Assembly (NCBI GenBank): GCA_900768135.1
Contig: CAAGBT010000036.1
Coordinates: 1 to 25,269 of the forward strand
DNA length: 25,269 bases
Source of the DNA: an uncultured Oscillospiraceae bacterium
GTDB lineage: Bacteria > Bacillota > Clostridia > Oscillospirales > Oscillospiraceae
Reading direction: 5' to 3'
Below are positions 15,236 to 24,514 of this stretch, one piece after another (within the stretch, counting starts at the first letter, position 1; each line of letters begins with the position of its first letter). The notes under the pieces were generated by a model that saw only the letters and a program-made list of their open reading frames with translations, was not told the DNA's origin and did not search any database. Position numbers and translations under genes: made by a program.

Positions 15236-16568
15236 GCCGGCGGCAATAAACGCGCGCGCGTGCGCGCTTTCTGTGCTTGTCTCCTGCCGCCGGAACGGCG
15301 CGTGGGCAGACGCGGCGCTCAAGGCGCAGCTTGCAAAAGCGGCGCTGAGCGCACAGGATGCAGCGCTTTGCAGCCGTATCGTCTACGGCGTGATGCAAAA
15401 CAGTCTGCTGCTGGATTGGCATCTCTCCGCCTGCTGCACGCAGAAGCTTGAAAAGCTGCAGCCGCCGCTGGCCGAAATCCTGCGCATCGGCGCGTATCAG
15501 ATTTTGTTTCTGGACAAGGTCCCTGACCATGCGGCGGTGAGCGAATCCGTTGAGTTGTGCCGCATGAACGGACGGAGCGCCGCGAGCGGACTGGTCAACG
15601 CGGTTCTTCGCAGGGTGGCGCAGAATAAGGCGCATCCGCCCGCGCTGCCGCAGGATGCTCTTTCGCGCCTGAGCATCGCCTACAGCCATCCAAAATGGCT
15701 GGTGGAGAGACTGATCGCGCTGCTTGGCGTGGATCAAACGGAACGATTCCTGCGCATCGATAACGAGGCTGCACCCATGACCGTGCAGGTCAATCCGCTC
15801 AAAACAGACGCGGATGCGCTTGTACGCGAGCTTGCAGGAAACGGCGTCAAGGCCGTGCCGCACGGATGGGTTCCCGACTGTTTTGAGCTTTCCGGCACGG
15901 GAGACCTGACGACGCTCAGCGCCTTTTACCAGGGACGCTTTACGGTGCAGGACGCCGCTGCAAAGCTTGTGACCTGTGCAGCCGGCTTCGTGAAAGGACA
16001 AAGCGTGCTGGACGTTTGCGCCGCACCGGGCGGCAAGTCCTTTGCTGCGGCGTTTGCCATGGAAAACGAAGGCCGTATCCTCGCCTGCGACCTGCACGAG
16101 AAGAAGCTCAAGCGCATCCGTGAAGGGGCGCGGCGGCTGGGCATTACCTGCATGGATACTGCGGCGGCCGATGGGCGCGTGTTCCGCGAGGAGTGGGCGG
16201 GGCAGTTTGACGTCGTCATCTGCGACGTGCCGTGTTCGGGTCTTGGCATCATCCGCAAAAAGCCGGATATCCGGTATAAGGACGCAGACGAGCTGGCGGC
16301 GCTGCCGGAGATCCAGCGCGCGATCCTCTCCAACAGCGCGCGCTATGTAAAAGCGGGCGGAGTGCTGGTCTACTCTACCTGTACGATCCTGCCGGAGGAA
16401 AACGAAGGGATGACGGATGCGTTCCTTGCATCGCACCCTGATTTTTCCTATGAGGATTTTACGCTGCCGGGAGGAAAAACGGCGGCCGGACATATTACGC
16501 TGTGGCCGCAGAGGCACGGAACCGACGGGTTTTATCTCAGCCGGATGAGAAGGAGAACAAATGACTGA
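15228..16568 (+). CDS. rsmB: 16S rRNA (cytosine-967 C5)-methyltransferase
   Basis: RsmB methylates C967 of 16S rRNA with S-adenosylmethionine. The 446-residue product has an N-terminal NusB-like helical domain (about 5-135) and a C-terminal Rossmann methyltransferase domain. The SAM-binding LDVCAAPGGKS is at 261-271, the CDVPCSGLG motif has Cys336, and VYSTCTI has the catalytic Cys385. It overlaps fmt and rlmN by 8 bp on each side. The NusB-like domain distinguishes it from RsmF. Confidence 0.94.
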   Translation: MREPAAINARACALSVLVSCRRNGAWADAALKAQLAKAALSAQDAALCSRIVYGVMQNSLLLDWHLSACCTQKLEKLQPPLAEILRIGAYQILFLDKVPDHAAVSESVELCRMNGRSAASGLVNAVLRRVAQNKAHPPALPQDALSRLSIAYSHPKWLVERLIALLGVDQTERFLRIDNEAAPMTVQVNPLKTDADALVRELAGNGVKAVPHGWVPDCFELSGTGDLTTLSAFYQGRFTVQDAAAKLVTCAAGFVKGQSVLDVCAAPGGKSFAAAFAMENEGRILACDLHEKKLKRIREGARRLGITCMDTAAADGRVFREEWAGQFDVVICDVPCSGLGIIRKKPDIRYKDADELAALPEIQRAILSNSARYVKAGGVLVYSTCTILPEENEGMTDAFLASHPDFSYEDFTLPGGKTAAGHITLWPQRHGTDGFYLSRMRRRTND

Positions 16569-17598
16569 CATCAAGTCAATGACGCTGGAGGAGATCACCG
16601 AAGCAATGCGCGCGGCGGGGGAGCCGTCCTTTCGCGGAAAGCAGGTGTTTGCATGGCTGCACCGCGGAGCAACGGCATTTGACCAGATGCTCAATATCCC
16701 GAAGCCGCTGCGCGAAAAGCTGGCAGAGCAATACTGCATCACTGCGCCGGAGGTGGCGCGCAGGCAGGTGTCTAAGCTCGATGGGACGATCAAATATCTC
16801 TGGGAGCTGGCCGATGGAAACTGCATCGAAACGGTGCTGATGTCCTATCATCACGGCAATACCGTCTGCATTTCCTCCCAGGTCGGCTGCCGTATGGGCT
16901 GCCGGTTCTGCGCATCAACGCTTGCCGGCAAGGTGCGCGATCTGAGACCGTCGGAGATGCTCGATCAGGTGCTGTTTACGCAGCTTGATTCCGGCAGAGA
17001 AATTTCCAACATCGTCCTGATGGGGATCGGCGAGCCGCTGGACAACCGGGCCAATGTGCTGCGGTTTCTGGAGCTGATCAACCACCCGGACGGGATGAAT
17101 ATCGGGATGCGGCATATTTCGCTTTCCACCTGCGGTGTGGTGCCGGGTATCGATGCGCTGGCGGAGGATAACCTGCAGCTGACGCTCTCTGTTTCGCTTC
17201 ATGCGCCGGACAGCGCAACGCGCAGCCGCATCATGCCGGTGAACAACGCCTATGATGTGGAGGAGCTGTTTGCCGCCTGCCATCGGTACTTCAGGAAAAC
17301 GGGCCGACGCATTTCTTTTGAATATGCCATGATCGATGGCGTGAACGATCACGACTGGCAGGCGGATCTGCTTGCAGAGAAGATCCGCGGGATGCCGGGG
17401 CATGTGAACCTCATCCCGCTCAACGATGTGGTGGAGAGCGAGTTCAAGCCAAGTCGCCGCGTTGCTGCGTTCCAAAAGCGCCTGGAGTCGCACGGATTGA
17501 CGGCAACGGTCCGCCGTAGCCTTGGCGGCGATATCGACGCCAGCTGCGGACAGCTGCGGCGAAAGGAGCTGAAAGCAAGGGAGGAGGCGAAGCGATGA
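16561..17598 (+). CDS. rlmN: Dual-specificity 23S rRNA/tRNA adenine-C2 methyltransferase
   Basis: RlmN is a radical-SAM enzyme that methylates A2503 of 23S rRNA and A37 of some tRNAs. The 345-residue protein has the 4Fe-4S cysteines Cys110, Cys114 and Cys117 in CRMGCRFCAS. The acceptor cysteine is Cys329 in GGDIDASCGQL, and GIGEPLDN and SLHAPD are typical internal motifs. AGAAGGAGAACAA gives the ribosome binding site within rsmB. The Cfr resistance methyltransferase is the nearest alternative, but position in the core operon and the motifs fit RlmN. Confidence 0.95.
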   Translation: MTDIKSMTLEEITEAMRAAGEPSFRGKQVFAWLHRGATAFDQMLNIPKPLREKLAEQYCITAPEVARRQVSKLDGTIKYLWELADGNCIETVLMSYHHGNTVCISSQVGCRMGCRFCASTLAGKVRDLRPSEMLDQVLFTQLDSGREISNIVLMGIGEPLDNRANVLRFLELINHPDGMNIGMRHISLSTCGVVPGIDALAEDNLQLTLSVSLHAPDSATRSRIMPVNNAYDVEELFAACHRYFRKTGRRISFEYAMIDGVNDHDWQADLLAEKIRGMPGHVNLIPLNDVVESEFKPSRRVAAFQKRLESHGLTATVRRSLGGDIDASCGQLRRKELKAREEAKR

Positions 17599-18326
17599 CC
17601 GGCTGCGGGAAGACCGACGTGGGATTACGTAGGCACGAAAATCAGGATACCTTTGCCCTTGAGGCGCACGAGAAGCTGCTGGTTGCCGTTGTATGCGACG
17701 GCATGGGCGGCGTTGAGGGCGGAAAGATTGCAAGCGCTGTTGCGGTAGAGACGTTCATGCGTGATATCCGCGCGCTGCTGCGCGGAGATATGACGGCGGA
17801 GCAGCTGCGCGAGCTTTCCTCCTTCTGCGTGGCGCAGGCGAATACCGCCGTGCATCAGCGCGCAATAGAGGATCCCGCCTGCCAGGGCATGGGAACGACG
17901 CTCGTTTCTGCCGTTATTACGCCGCATACCGCAATCATCTGCAATATCGGCGACAGCCGCGCCTATCTGATCCGCAGCGGCGGGATCGTGCGGATCACCC
18001 ATGATCACAGCGTTGTGCAGACGCTGGTGGAGAACGGAAACATCACGGCGGAGGAAGCGCGCACGCACCCCAACCGCAACCTGATCACCCGCGCGCTTGG
18101 CCCCGAGGAAAGCACGCGCTGCGATGTTTTCGAGGTGGGCTTCAGCAGGGGCGACCGTCTCCTGCTCTGCACGGACGGGCTGACCGTTACCGCAACCGAT
18201 GCGGAGATTTGCCGCGCCGTATGCGTAGAAAAGCGTGCGGAGGACAGCCTCGATCATCTCATCGCGCTGGCAAAAGCGCAGGGGGCGCCGGATAACGTGA
18301 CGGCTGTGCTGATCAACTACGAGTAA
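17595..18326 (+). CDS. prpC: PP2C-family Ser/Thr protein phosphatase
   Basis: This 243-residue phosphatase reverses phosphorylation by the kinase encoded next to it. Metal-binding motifs are visible: HENQD (14-18), CDGMGG (34-39), IGDSRAYLIRSG and LLCTDGLT, with a late DNVT near the C-terminus. All the acidic ligands expected for PP2C seem present. The ATG overlaps the rlmN stop by 4 nt, and the kinase gene follows after 16 nt. The pair corresponds to prpC-prkC of Bacillus subtilis. Confidence 0.94.
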   Translation: MTGCGKTDVGLRRHENQDTFALEAHEKLLVAVVCDGMGGVEGGKIASAVAVETFMRDIRALLRGDMTAEQLRELSSFCVAQANTAVHQRAIEDPACQGMGTTLVSAVITPHTAIICNIGDSRAYLIRSGGIVRITHDHSVVQTLVENGNITAEEARTHPNRNLITRALGPEESTRCDVFEVGFSRGDRLLLCTDGLTVTATDAEICRAVCVEKRAEDSLDHLIALAKAQGAPDNVTAVLINYE

Positions 18327-18342
18327 GGGAGGTGGAAACCGT

Positions 18343-20081
<1,739 letters not shown>

Positions 20082-20085
<4 letters not shown>

Positions 20086-20987
20086 CGGGAAGGATCCAAC
20101 GCGCGCTGAGCGGGTTCTACTATGTAAAAACAGAGGACGGCGCGCTCCTTACCTGTAAAGCGCGCGGCAGATTTCGCCGCGAAGGAATTTCGCCGCTTGT
20201 GGGCGACGAAGCGGTGTGCAGCGTGTCCGGCAGCGGAGAAGGGCGTATTGATGAGCTGCTGCCGCGCCGGAATTATTTTGAACGGCCGAGCGTCGCCAAT
20301 ATCGACCAGATGGTCATCGTCTGTTCGCAGGCGATCCCGAAGACGGATCCGCATCTGGTTGACCGCATGACGGCGATCGCTGCGCTCAAGCACTGCGAGG
20401 TCCTGATTTGCATCAACAAGTGCGACCTTGCCCCGGCTGACTTGCTGCGGCAATATTATGAGGACGCCGGGTTCCGCACTGTGTGTGTCAGCGCGGAAAC
20501 AGGGGATGGAATGGAGCGGCTGCGCGCGGAATTGCAGGGAAAACTCTCCGTTGTAACGGGTAATTCCGGCGTTGGAAAATCGAGCATTCTGAACGCACTT
20601 GACCCGGGGATATCCATCAAGACGGGCGAGGTGAGCCAGGCGCTTGGGCGAGGACGCCATACAACGCGCCATGTGGAGCTTTACGAGCTTGCCTGCGGGG
20701 CGGAGATCATCGATACGCCGGGCTTTTCCTCTTTTGACGCTGAGGGACTCGACCTGGAGCTGAAGAGAAATTTGCCGGAGTGCTTTTTGGATTTTCTGCC
20801 GTATCTTGACAGCTGCCGCTTTGCGGGGTGCAGCCACACCAAGGAGAAGGGCTGCGCGGTGCGGCAGGCGGTAGCAGAGGGCCGGATCGTCCGCGGCCGG
20901 CACGAAAGCTACTGCCGGCTTTATGAGGAACTGAAGGAGCTTCGGGAATGGAATACCTCTGCTGATGGAAGAGGCCGGCGCGGATAG
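20082..20987 (+). CDS. rsgA: Ribosome small subunit-dependent GTPase RsgA
   Basis: RsgA is a circularly permuted GTPase that checks late 30S assembly. I place the start at the GTG at 20082, overlapping the kinase stop (GTGA), because TGRIQRALSGFYYV is the usual N-terminus and GGGAGGCGAG lies upstream. The 301-residue protein has an OB fold first, then NKCD (112-115), the P-loop GNSGVGKS (160-167), DTPG (211-214) and the zinc site Cys245, Cys250, His252, Cys258. rpe and thiN, common next genes in Bacilli, are absent; a terminator follows at once. Confidence 0.95.
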
Positions 20988-20992
20988 AAGAG

Positions 20993-21036
20993 AAAAAGCA
21001 GGAGCCTGCACGATCTCGTGCAGGCTCCTGCTTTTT
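20993..21036. terminator. Bidirectional intrinsic terminator between rsgA and cysK
   Basis: A perfect 20-bp inverted repeat, 20993-21012 with 21017-21036, has a 4-nt loop. Its arms begin with AAAAA and end with TTTTT, so it works in both directions and serves both convergent genes. Confidence 0.96.
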
Positions 21037-21064
21037 GAGGAAAGAGAGAGAAAACAGAGAGAAA

Positions 21065-21997
21065 TCAATCCTGAAACAGGGGGGTGGAGAGATAGCGGTC
21101 GCCGGTATCCGGCAGCAGCACAACAATCGTTTTGCCCTTGTTTTCCGGACGTTTGGCAAGCTGAATGCCTGCCCAGACGGCTGCGCCGGAGGAAATGCCG
21201 ACCAGCACGCCCTCGCTGCGGCCGACCAGCTTGCCGGCGGCAAAGGCATCATCGTTTTCAACCGGGAGGACTTCGTCATAGATGTGCGTATCCAGTACAT
21301 CCGGAACAAAGCCGGCGCCGATCCCCTGGATTTTATGTGCGCCTGCAACGCCCTTGCTGAGCACGGGAGAAGAGGCGGGTTCCACAGCGATGACCTTGAT
21401 CTCCGGATTGTGTTCCTTGAGGAATTTGCCGGTGCCGGTCAGCGTCCCGCCGGTGCCGACGCCCGCAACAAAGAAATCGATGACGCCATCCGTATCCGCC
21501 CATATCTCCGGGCCGGTTGTTTCGTAGTGTGCTTTGGGGTTGGCGGGATTAACAAACTGGCCGGCAATGAAGCTGTTCGGGATCTGCGAGGCAAGCTCTT
21601 CCGCCTTGGCGATGGCGCCCTTCATGCCCTTGGCTCCTTCGGAAAGCACCAGCTCCGCGCCATAGGCCTTCATCAGCTGGCGGCGCTCAACGCTCATGGT
21701 CTCGGGCATGACAATGATGATGCGATAGCCGCGCGCAGCGGCAACAGAAGCGAGACCGATACCGGTATTGCCGGAGGTCGGCTCAATGATGACCGAGTCG
21801 GGCTGGAGCTTTCCGGAAGCCTCCGCGTCGTCAAGAATCGCCTTGGCAATGCGGTCCTTGACGGAACCTGCGGGATTGAAATATTCCAGCTTGGCGAGAA
21901 GCCGGGCTTCCAGCTTTTCGGCCTTTTCAATATGGGTCAGTTCCAGCAGGGGCGTCTTCCCGATCAGCTGGTCTGCGGATGTATAAATCTTGCTCAT
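21065..21997 (-). CDS. cysK: Cysteine synthase A (O-acetylserine sulfhydrylase)
   Basis: CysK makes cysteine from O-acetylserine and sulfide with PLP. The 310-residue protein has the PLP lysine Lys47 in NPAGSVKDRI, the substrate loop TSGNTG (74-79), QFVNPANPKAH, the phosphate-binding GTGGT (181-185) and GISSGAA. AGGAGG lies 6 nt before the start (complement of 22004-22009). It is convergent with rsgA and divergent from an Rrf2 regulator, with a leader of about 160 nt that can fold extensively. No serine acetyltransferase gene is nearby. Confidence 0.96.
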   Translation of the reverse strand: MSKIYTSADQLIGKTPLLELTHIEKAEKLEARLLAKLEYFNPAGSVKDRIAKAILDDAEASGKLQPDSVIIEPTSGNTGIGLASVAAARGYRIIIVMPETMSVERRQLMKAYGAELVLSEGAKGMKGAIAKAEELASQIPNSFIAGQFVNPANPKAHYETTGPEIWADTDGVIDFFVAGVGTGGTLTGTGKFLKEHNPEIKVIAVEPASSPVLSKGVAGAHKIQGIGAGFVPDVLDTHIYDEVLPVENDDAFAAGKLVGRSEGVLVGISSGAAVWAGIQLAKRPENKGKTIVVLLPDTGDRYLSTPLFQD

Positions 21998-22010
21998 AAT
22001 AATCCTCCTG

Positions 22011-22144
22011 ACGGTAAAAACCGTTTGTAATATATAATTTATTTAAAGGTTGCTGTTGTTCCGAGTCATCGGCAGCGCGCGCTGCCGATGCAGGGGAAGC
22101 GGCAACATCGAAAAGATGAACAGATCATATCATTACCAACCTTT
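22011..22144 (-). promoter_or_regulatory. Structured 5' leader of cysK, possible cis-regulatory RNA
   Basis: In the minus-strand transcript AAAGGTTG (22144-22137) can pair with CAACCTTT (22052-22045), closing about 100 nt. Inside, TGTTC/GAACA (22122-22118 with 22061-22057) forms a second helix. It encloses a small CATC/GATG hairpin (22118-22106) and a perfect 24-bp palindrome (22067-22090) that folds into a strong stem. An ACGGT/ACCGT hairpin (22024-22011) ends just before the ribosome binding site. There is no T-run, so control would be at translation or mRNA stability. It matches no riboswitch or T-box I know. Confidence 0.4.
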
Positions 22145-22150
22145 CAAGTG

Positions 22151-22160
22151 GGTATATAGG
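22151..22160 (-). promoter_or_regulatory. Candidate Rrf2 operator at the cysK start site
   Basis: The minus strand reads CCTATATACC directly after the -10 box, covering the predicted start of transcription. Nine of ten bases match CCTATAAACC in the rrf2 promoter. Confidence 0.4.
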
Positions 22161-22161
22161 G

Positions 22162-22190
22162 ATTATAAAAGAAGAACATAAAAATGTCAA
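22162..22190 (-). promoter_or_regulatory. Perfect consensus promoter of cysK
   Basis: On the minus strand TTGACA (22190-22185), a 17-bp spacer and TATAAT (22167-22162) match the sigma-A consensus in every base. Such a strong promoter usually needs a repressor; the divergent Rrf2 gene is the obvious candidate. Confidence 0.9.
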
Positions 22191-22212
22191 TAGTTGTTTT
22201 GCAAAAAATCTA

Positions 22213-22241
22213 TTGAATTCCTATAAACCATGTAATATAAT
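22213..22241 (+). promoter_or_regulatory. Promoter of the rrf2 gene
   Basis: TTGAAT (22213-22218), a 17-bp spacer and TATAAT (22236-22241) are near consensus. The predicted start is about 25 nt before the start codon. Confidence 0.85.
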
Positions 22242-22244
22242 AGG
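22220..22244 (+). promoter_or_regulatory. Candidate autoregulatory operator in the rrf2 promoter
   Basis: CCTATAAACC (22220-22229) lies between the -35 and -10 boxes. CCTAT (22220-22224) is mirrored by ATAGG (22240-22244), giving an imperfect dyad that covers the -10. A related element lies at the cysK start site. Confidence 0.4.
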
Positions 22245-22272
22245 TTATTAGAAAGAGCAAGAGGTGAGAATA

Positions 22273-22701
22273 ATGATGATTTCGACCAAGGGCCGGTACG
22301 CGCTGCGGGTGTTGATCGACATGGCAGAACACCAGACCGACGGCTATATTCCTCTCAAGGAGATCGCGCAAAGGCAGGGCATTTCCGAAAAATATCTGGA
22401 GAGCATCGTAAAGATACTGGTCCATGGCGGCGTTCTGGAGGGAATGCGGGGAAAGGGAGGCGGATATCGCCTCTGCAAGGGACCAGACCAGTTTACGGCC
22501 GGTTACATCCTGCGCCTGATGGAGGGGTCGCTTGCGCCGGTCGCCTGCCTGACGGATGGGGGCGCGCCGTGTGAGCGGGCATCTGAATGCCGGACGCTCT
22601 CGCTCTGGGCAGGCTTGAACGATGTGATCAACCGGTATCTCGACCAGTATACGCTGGCAGATCTGCTGCGCGAAGACGGCGGATACGATTACGTGATATA
22701 G
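22273..22701 (+). CDS. Rrf2-family transcriptional regulator (IscR/CymR-like)
   Basis: The 142-residue protein has the family N-terminus MISTKGRYALR, a winged helix with the recognition region ISEKYLESIVKIL (about 37-49), and the wing GMRGKGGGYRL. Cysteines at 92, 100 and 106 sit in the loop where IscR carries its three 2Fe-2S ligands. The classical cysteine regulator CymR lacks this cluster. Its position divergent from cysK suggests control of cysteine supply; the cysteines suggest that it senses Fe-S status, so it may link the two. The ATG at 22273 follows AGGTGA by 5 nt; the ATG at 22276 and a GTG at 22264 are alternatives. Confidence 0.85.
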   Translation: MMISTKGRYALRVLIDMAEHQTDGYIPLKEIAQRQGISEKYLESIVKILVHGGVLEGMRGKGGGYRLCKGPDQFTAGYILRLMEGSLAPVACLTDGGAPCERASECRTLSLWAGLNDVINRYLDQYTLADLLREDGGYDYVI

Positions 22702-22720
22702 GTCATATCAGCTTTGCCGG

Positions 22721-22757
22721 AAAGGTCCTGTATGGCGGCAGCCGTACAGGGCCTTTT
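22721..22757 (+). terminator. Intrinsic terminator after the rrf2 gene
   Basis: AAAGGTCCTGTATGG (22721-22735) pairs with CCGTACAGGGCCTTT (22742-22756), with two G-T pairs and a 6-nt loop. It ends in TTTT. Confidence 0.85.
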
Positions 22758-22850
22758 GCTGTGACGCGGCGGCGCTTGCGCACAGTGCGTGCCCCATCGT
22801 TGGGCGAAAGCGCAGGACGGATGAAAAAACAGGGAGGCGGGAGTTTTCTC

Positions 22851-22879
22851 TTGCACGCTGCGTACTTATGCCTTACAAT
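22851..22879 (+). promoter_or_regulatory. Promoter of the yitT-like gene
   Basis: TTGCAC (22851-22856) and TACAAT (22874-22879) are 17 bp apart. The predicted start is about 50 nt before the ATG. The stretch between the rrf2 terminator and this promoter holds nothing else I can recognise. Confidence 0.7.
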
Positions 22880-22936
22880 AGAATACAAAGAATACAAAGA
22901 TTTCCCCTTATTTTAAGCGACAGGAGACGCGATCGT

Positions 22937-23800
22937 ATGGATTCCAGACCCGTTATGAAAGAGCTTATCCTCATTACCGTGGGAACGGCGATCATAGCAG
23001 CCGGCGTATTTTTCTTTATGCAGCCGGCGCATTTGGCAATGGGGAGCGTAGCCGGTCTTGCCGTTGTGCTGGAGCAGTTTCTTCCGCTGGGGGTTGCGGC
23101 GATCTCCATGATCGTAAATATTGCGCTTCTGCTGCTGGGATTCTTGCTGGTGGGAAAAGAATTCGGCGGCAAAACGATCTACACCTCCATTCTTCTGCCT
23201 GTGCTGCTCGGAGCGCTGGAACTGCTGCTGCCGAAAAACGCATCGCTTACAAACGATGCGTTTGTTGATATGGTATGCTGTTTGATCGTTATCAGCTTCG
23301 GGCAGTCGATTCTGTTCAGCCAGAATGCCTCTTCCGGCGGGCTGGATATCATCGGCAAGATCCTGAACAAGTTCTTCCGCATGGATATCGGCAAATCGAT
23401 TGCCGCAGTCGGAATGTGCATTGCGCTTTCTTCTGCGCTGGTCTATGACAAAAAGACTGTCGTGCTGAGCGTTCTGGGGACCTATCTCAGCGGGATCGTT
23501 CTGGATTATTTCATCTTTGGTACGAACACGAAGCGAAAGGTATGTATCATCTCACAGAAGCAGCCGCTGATTCTTGCTTTTCTGCTGGACACATTACACA
23601 GCGGCGCAACGCTTTATGATGCGCGCGGCGCTTACGGCGGCTTTTCCGGTACGGAGATCGTTACGATCGTGGACAAAAATGAGTTCCGGTCATTGATGAA
23701 CTTTCTGGCCAAAAACGATCCGGCTGCGTTCGTAACGGTCTATACTGTAAGCGAGGTGCTGTACCGGCCGAAGCTGCAGCAGCATTCAGATGCAGGCTGA
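22937..23800 (+). CDS. YitT-family membrane protein (DUF161/DUF2179)
   Basis: The start is the ATG at 22937 behind CAGGAGA. The 287-residue protein has five or so membrane helices in its first 200 residues, including the family pattern GVFFFMQPAHLAMGSVAGLAVVLEQFLPL and SSGGLDIIGKIL. A soluble C-terminal DUF2179 domain (about 205-275) holds HSGATLYDARGAYGG. These proteins are common in Firmicutes in several copies per genome; their transport substrate is unknown. It has its own promoter and terminator. Confidence 0.85.
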   Translation: MDSRPVMKELILITVGTAIIAAGVFFFMQPAHLAMGSVAGLAVVLEQFLPLGVAAISMIVNIALLLLGFLLVGKEFGGKTIYTSILLPVLLGALELLLPKNASLTNDAFVDMVCCLIVISFGQSILFSQNASSGGLDIIGKILNKFFRMDIGKSIAAVGMCIALSSALVYDKKTVVLSVLGTYLSGIVLDYFIFGTNTKRKVCIISQKQPLILAFLLDTLHSGATLYDARGAYGGFSGTEIVTIVDKNEFRSLMNFLAKNDPAAFVTVYTVSEVLYRPKLQQHSDAG

Positions 23801-23850
23801 CGGGACGGAGTCTTTTTGCCGCTGCCAGAAAAACTCAGCGGGGTGTTGCG

Positions 23851-23895
23851 GCGCGGGCTGCCTGAATAGGCAGCCCGCGCTGTTTGCAGTTTTCG
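23851..23895. terminator. Terminator between yitT-like gene and cotJC remnant
   Basis: GCGCGGGCTGCCT (23851-23863) pairs perfectly with AGGCAGCCCGCGC (23868-23880) around a GAAT loop. TGTTTGCAGTTTT follows on the plus strand, so it mainly serves the yitT-like gene; in the other direction the tail is not T-rich. Confidence 0.8.
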
Positions 23896-23898
23896 TAT

Positions 23899-24321
23899 TC
23901 AGTTGTCAAAGCTTGGATTAACGTAATAGACATTCTTTTCATCCAGCCGGTCTTTGGCAAGCCGAAGTCCTTCGCCGAAGCGCTGGAAGTGTACGATCTC
24001 CCGCGCGCGGAGGAATTTGATGACGTCGTTGACGTCCGGATCATCGGAAAGGCGCAGGATGTTGTCGTAGGTTACGCGGGCCTTCTGCTCTGCGGCAAGA
24101 TCCTCTGTGAGGTCTGCGACCGTATCGCCCGTGACCTGCATCGTTGATGCGGACCAGGGATAGCCGGAGGCGAATTGCGGAAATACGCCGGTCGTATGAT
24201 CGACAAAATAGGTATCAAACCCTGCCTCCCTGATCTGCTCCTCGGAGAGATTGCGCGTAAGCTGATGCACAATGGTTCCGACCATTTCAAGGTGACCCAG
24301 TTCCTCTGTACCGACCGTGGA
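23899..24321 (-). pseudogene. cotJC: Manganese catalase (CotJC-type), 5'-truncated
   Basis: The minus strand encodes about 140 C-terminal residues of a manganese catalase of the spore-coat CotJC type. The frame does not start at the Met-Val-Gly at 24285. It continues upstream as STVGTEELGHLE, which carries the metal ligand pair Glu-x-x-His. Further ligands are seen in DLAAEQKARVTYDNI (Glu) and REIVHFQRFGE (His). Beyond about 24321 similarity stops, and some 55 N-terminal residues, including the first metal ligand, are missing. The remnant cannot form a complete dimanganese site. The break coincides with the start of unrelated, element-like sequence. Confidence 0.75.
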
Positions 24322-24514
24322 AGCCCAAGGGCCACAAGTACGAAAAAGCCTTGCGCTGCAAGGGTTACAGGCCGAAAAAGAGAGGGAAAACGCAAATGTG
24401 CAAAATGCCGGTTGGCTCCATTCCTTTGACGCGGACTACCACTATCGCGGCTCCGACCTTCACTACCATGTGAACGTGTCCGCCGCGCTTTCGGAGGGAG
24501 GTGCGGCATGGTAA
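24320..24514 (+). CDS. 3' end of an unrecognised reading frame next to parB-like gene
   Basis: This frame stays open from the junction to a TAA at 24512-24514 that overlaps the ParB start by 7 nt. It ends in HSFDADYHYRGSDLHYHV and SAALSEGGAAW. No start codon with a ribosome binding site is visible, so it is probably the tail of a gene cut at the junction. I do not recognise a family. A second plus frame here, from about 24319 to the TGA at 24472-24474, is rich in Lys and Thr and cannot be excluded as the real one. Confidence 0.3.
   Translation, partial: EAQGPQVRKSLALQGLQAEKERENANVQNAGWLHSFDADYHYRGSDLHYHVNVSAALSEGGAAW

Noticed and set aside
15141..16826. Long minus-strand open frame of 561 codons opposite rsmB and rlmN
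   Set aside because: It is antisense to two well-supported genes, has Arg/Ser/His-rich content and no recognisable motif; long shadow frames are expected at this GC content.
21035..22030. Plus-strand open frame of 331 codons opposite cysK
   Set aside because: cysK on the minus strand is unmistakable; the plus frame reads as its antisense shadow and runs through the terminator.
22011..22155. T-box or SAM-I riboswitch upstream of cysK
   Set aside because: The conserved T-box bulge sequence and the SAM-I core are absent, and there is no terminator stem with a T-run; kept only as an unnamed structured leader.
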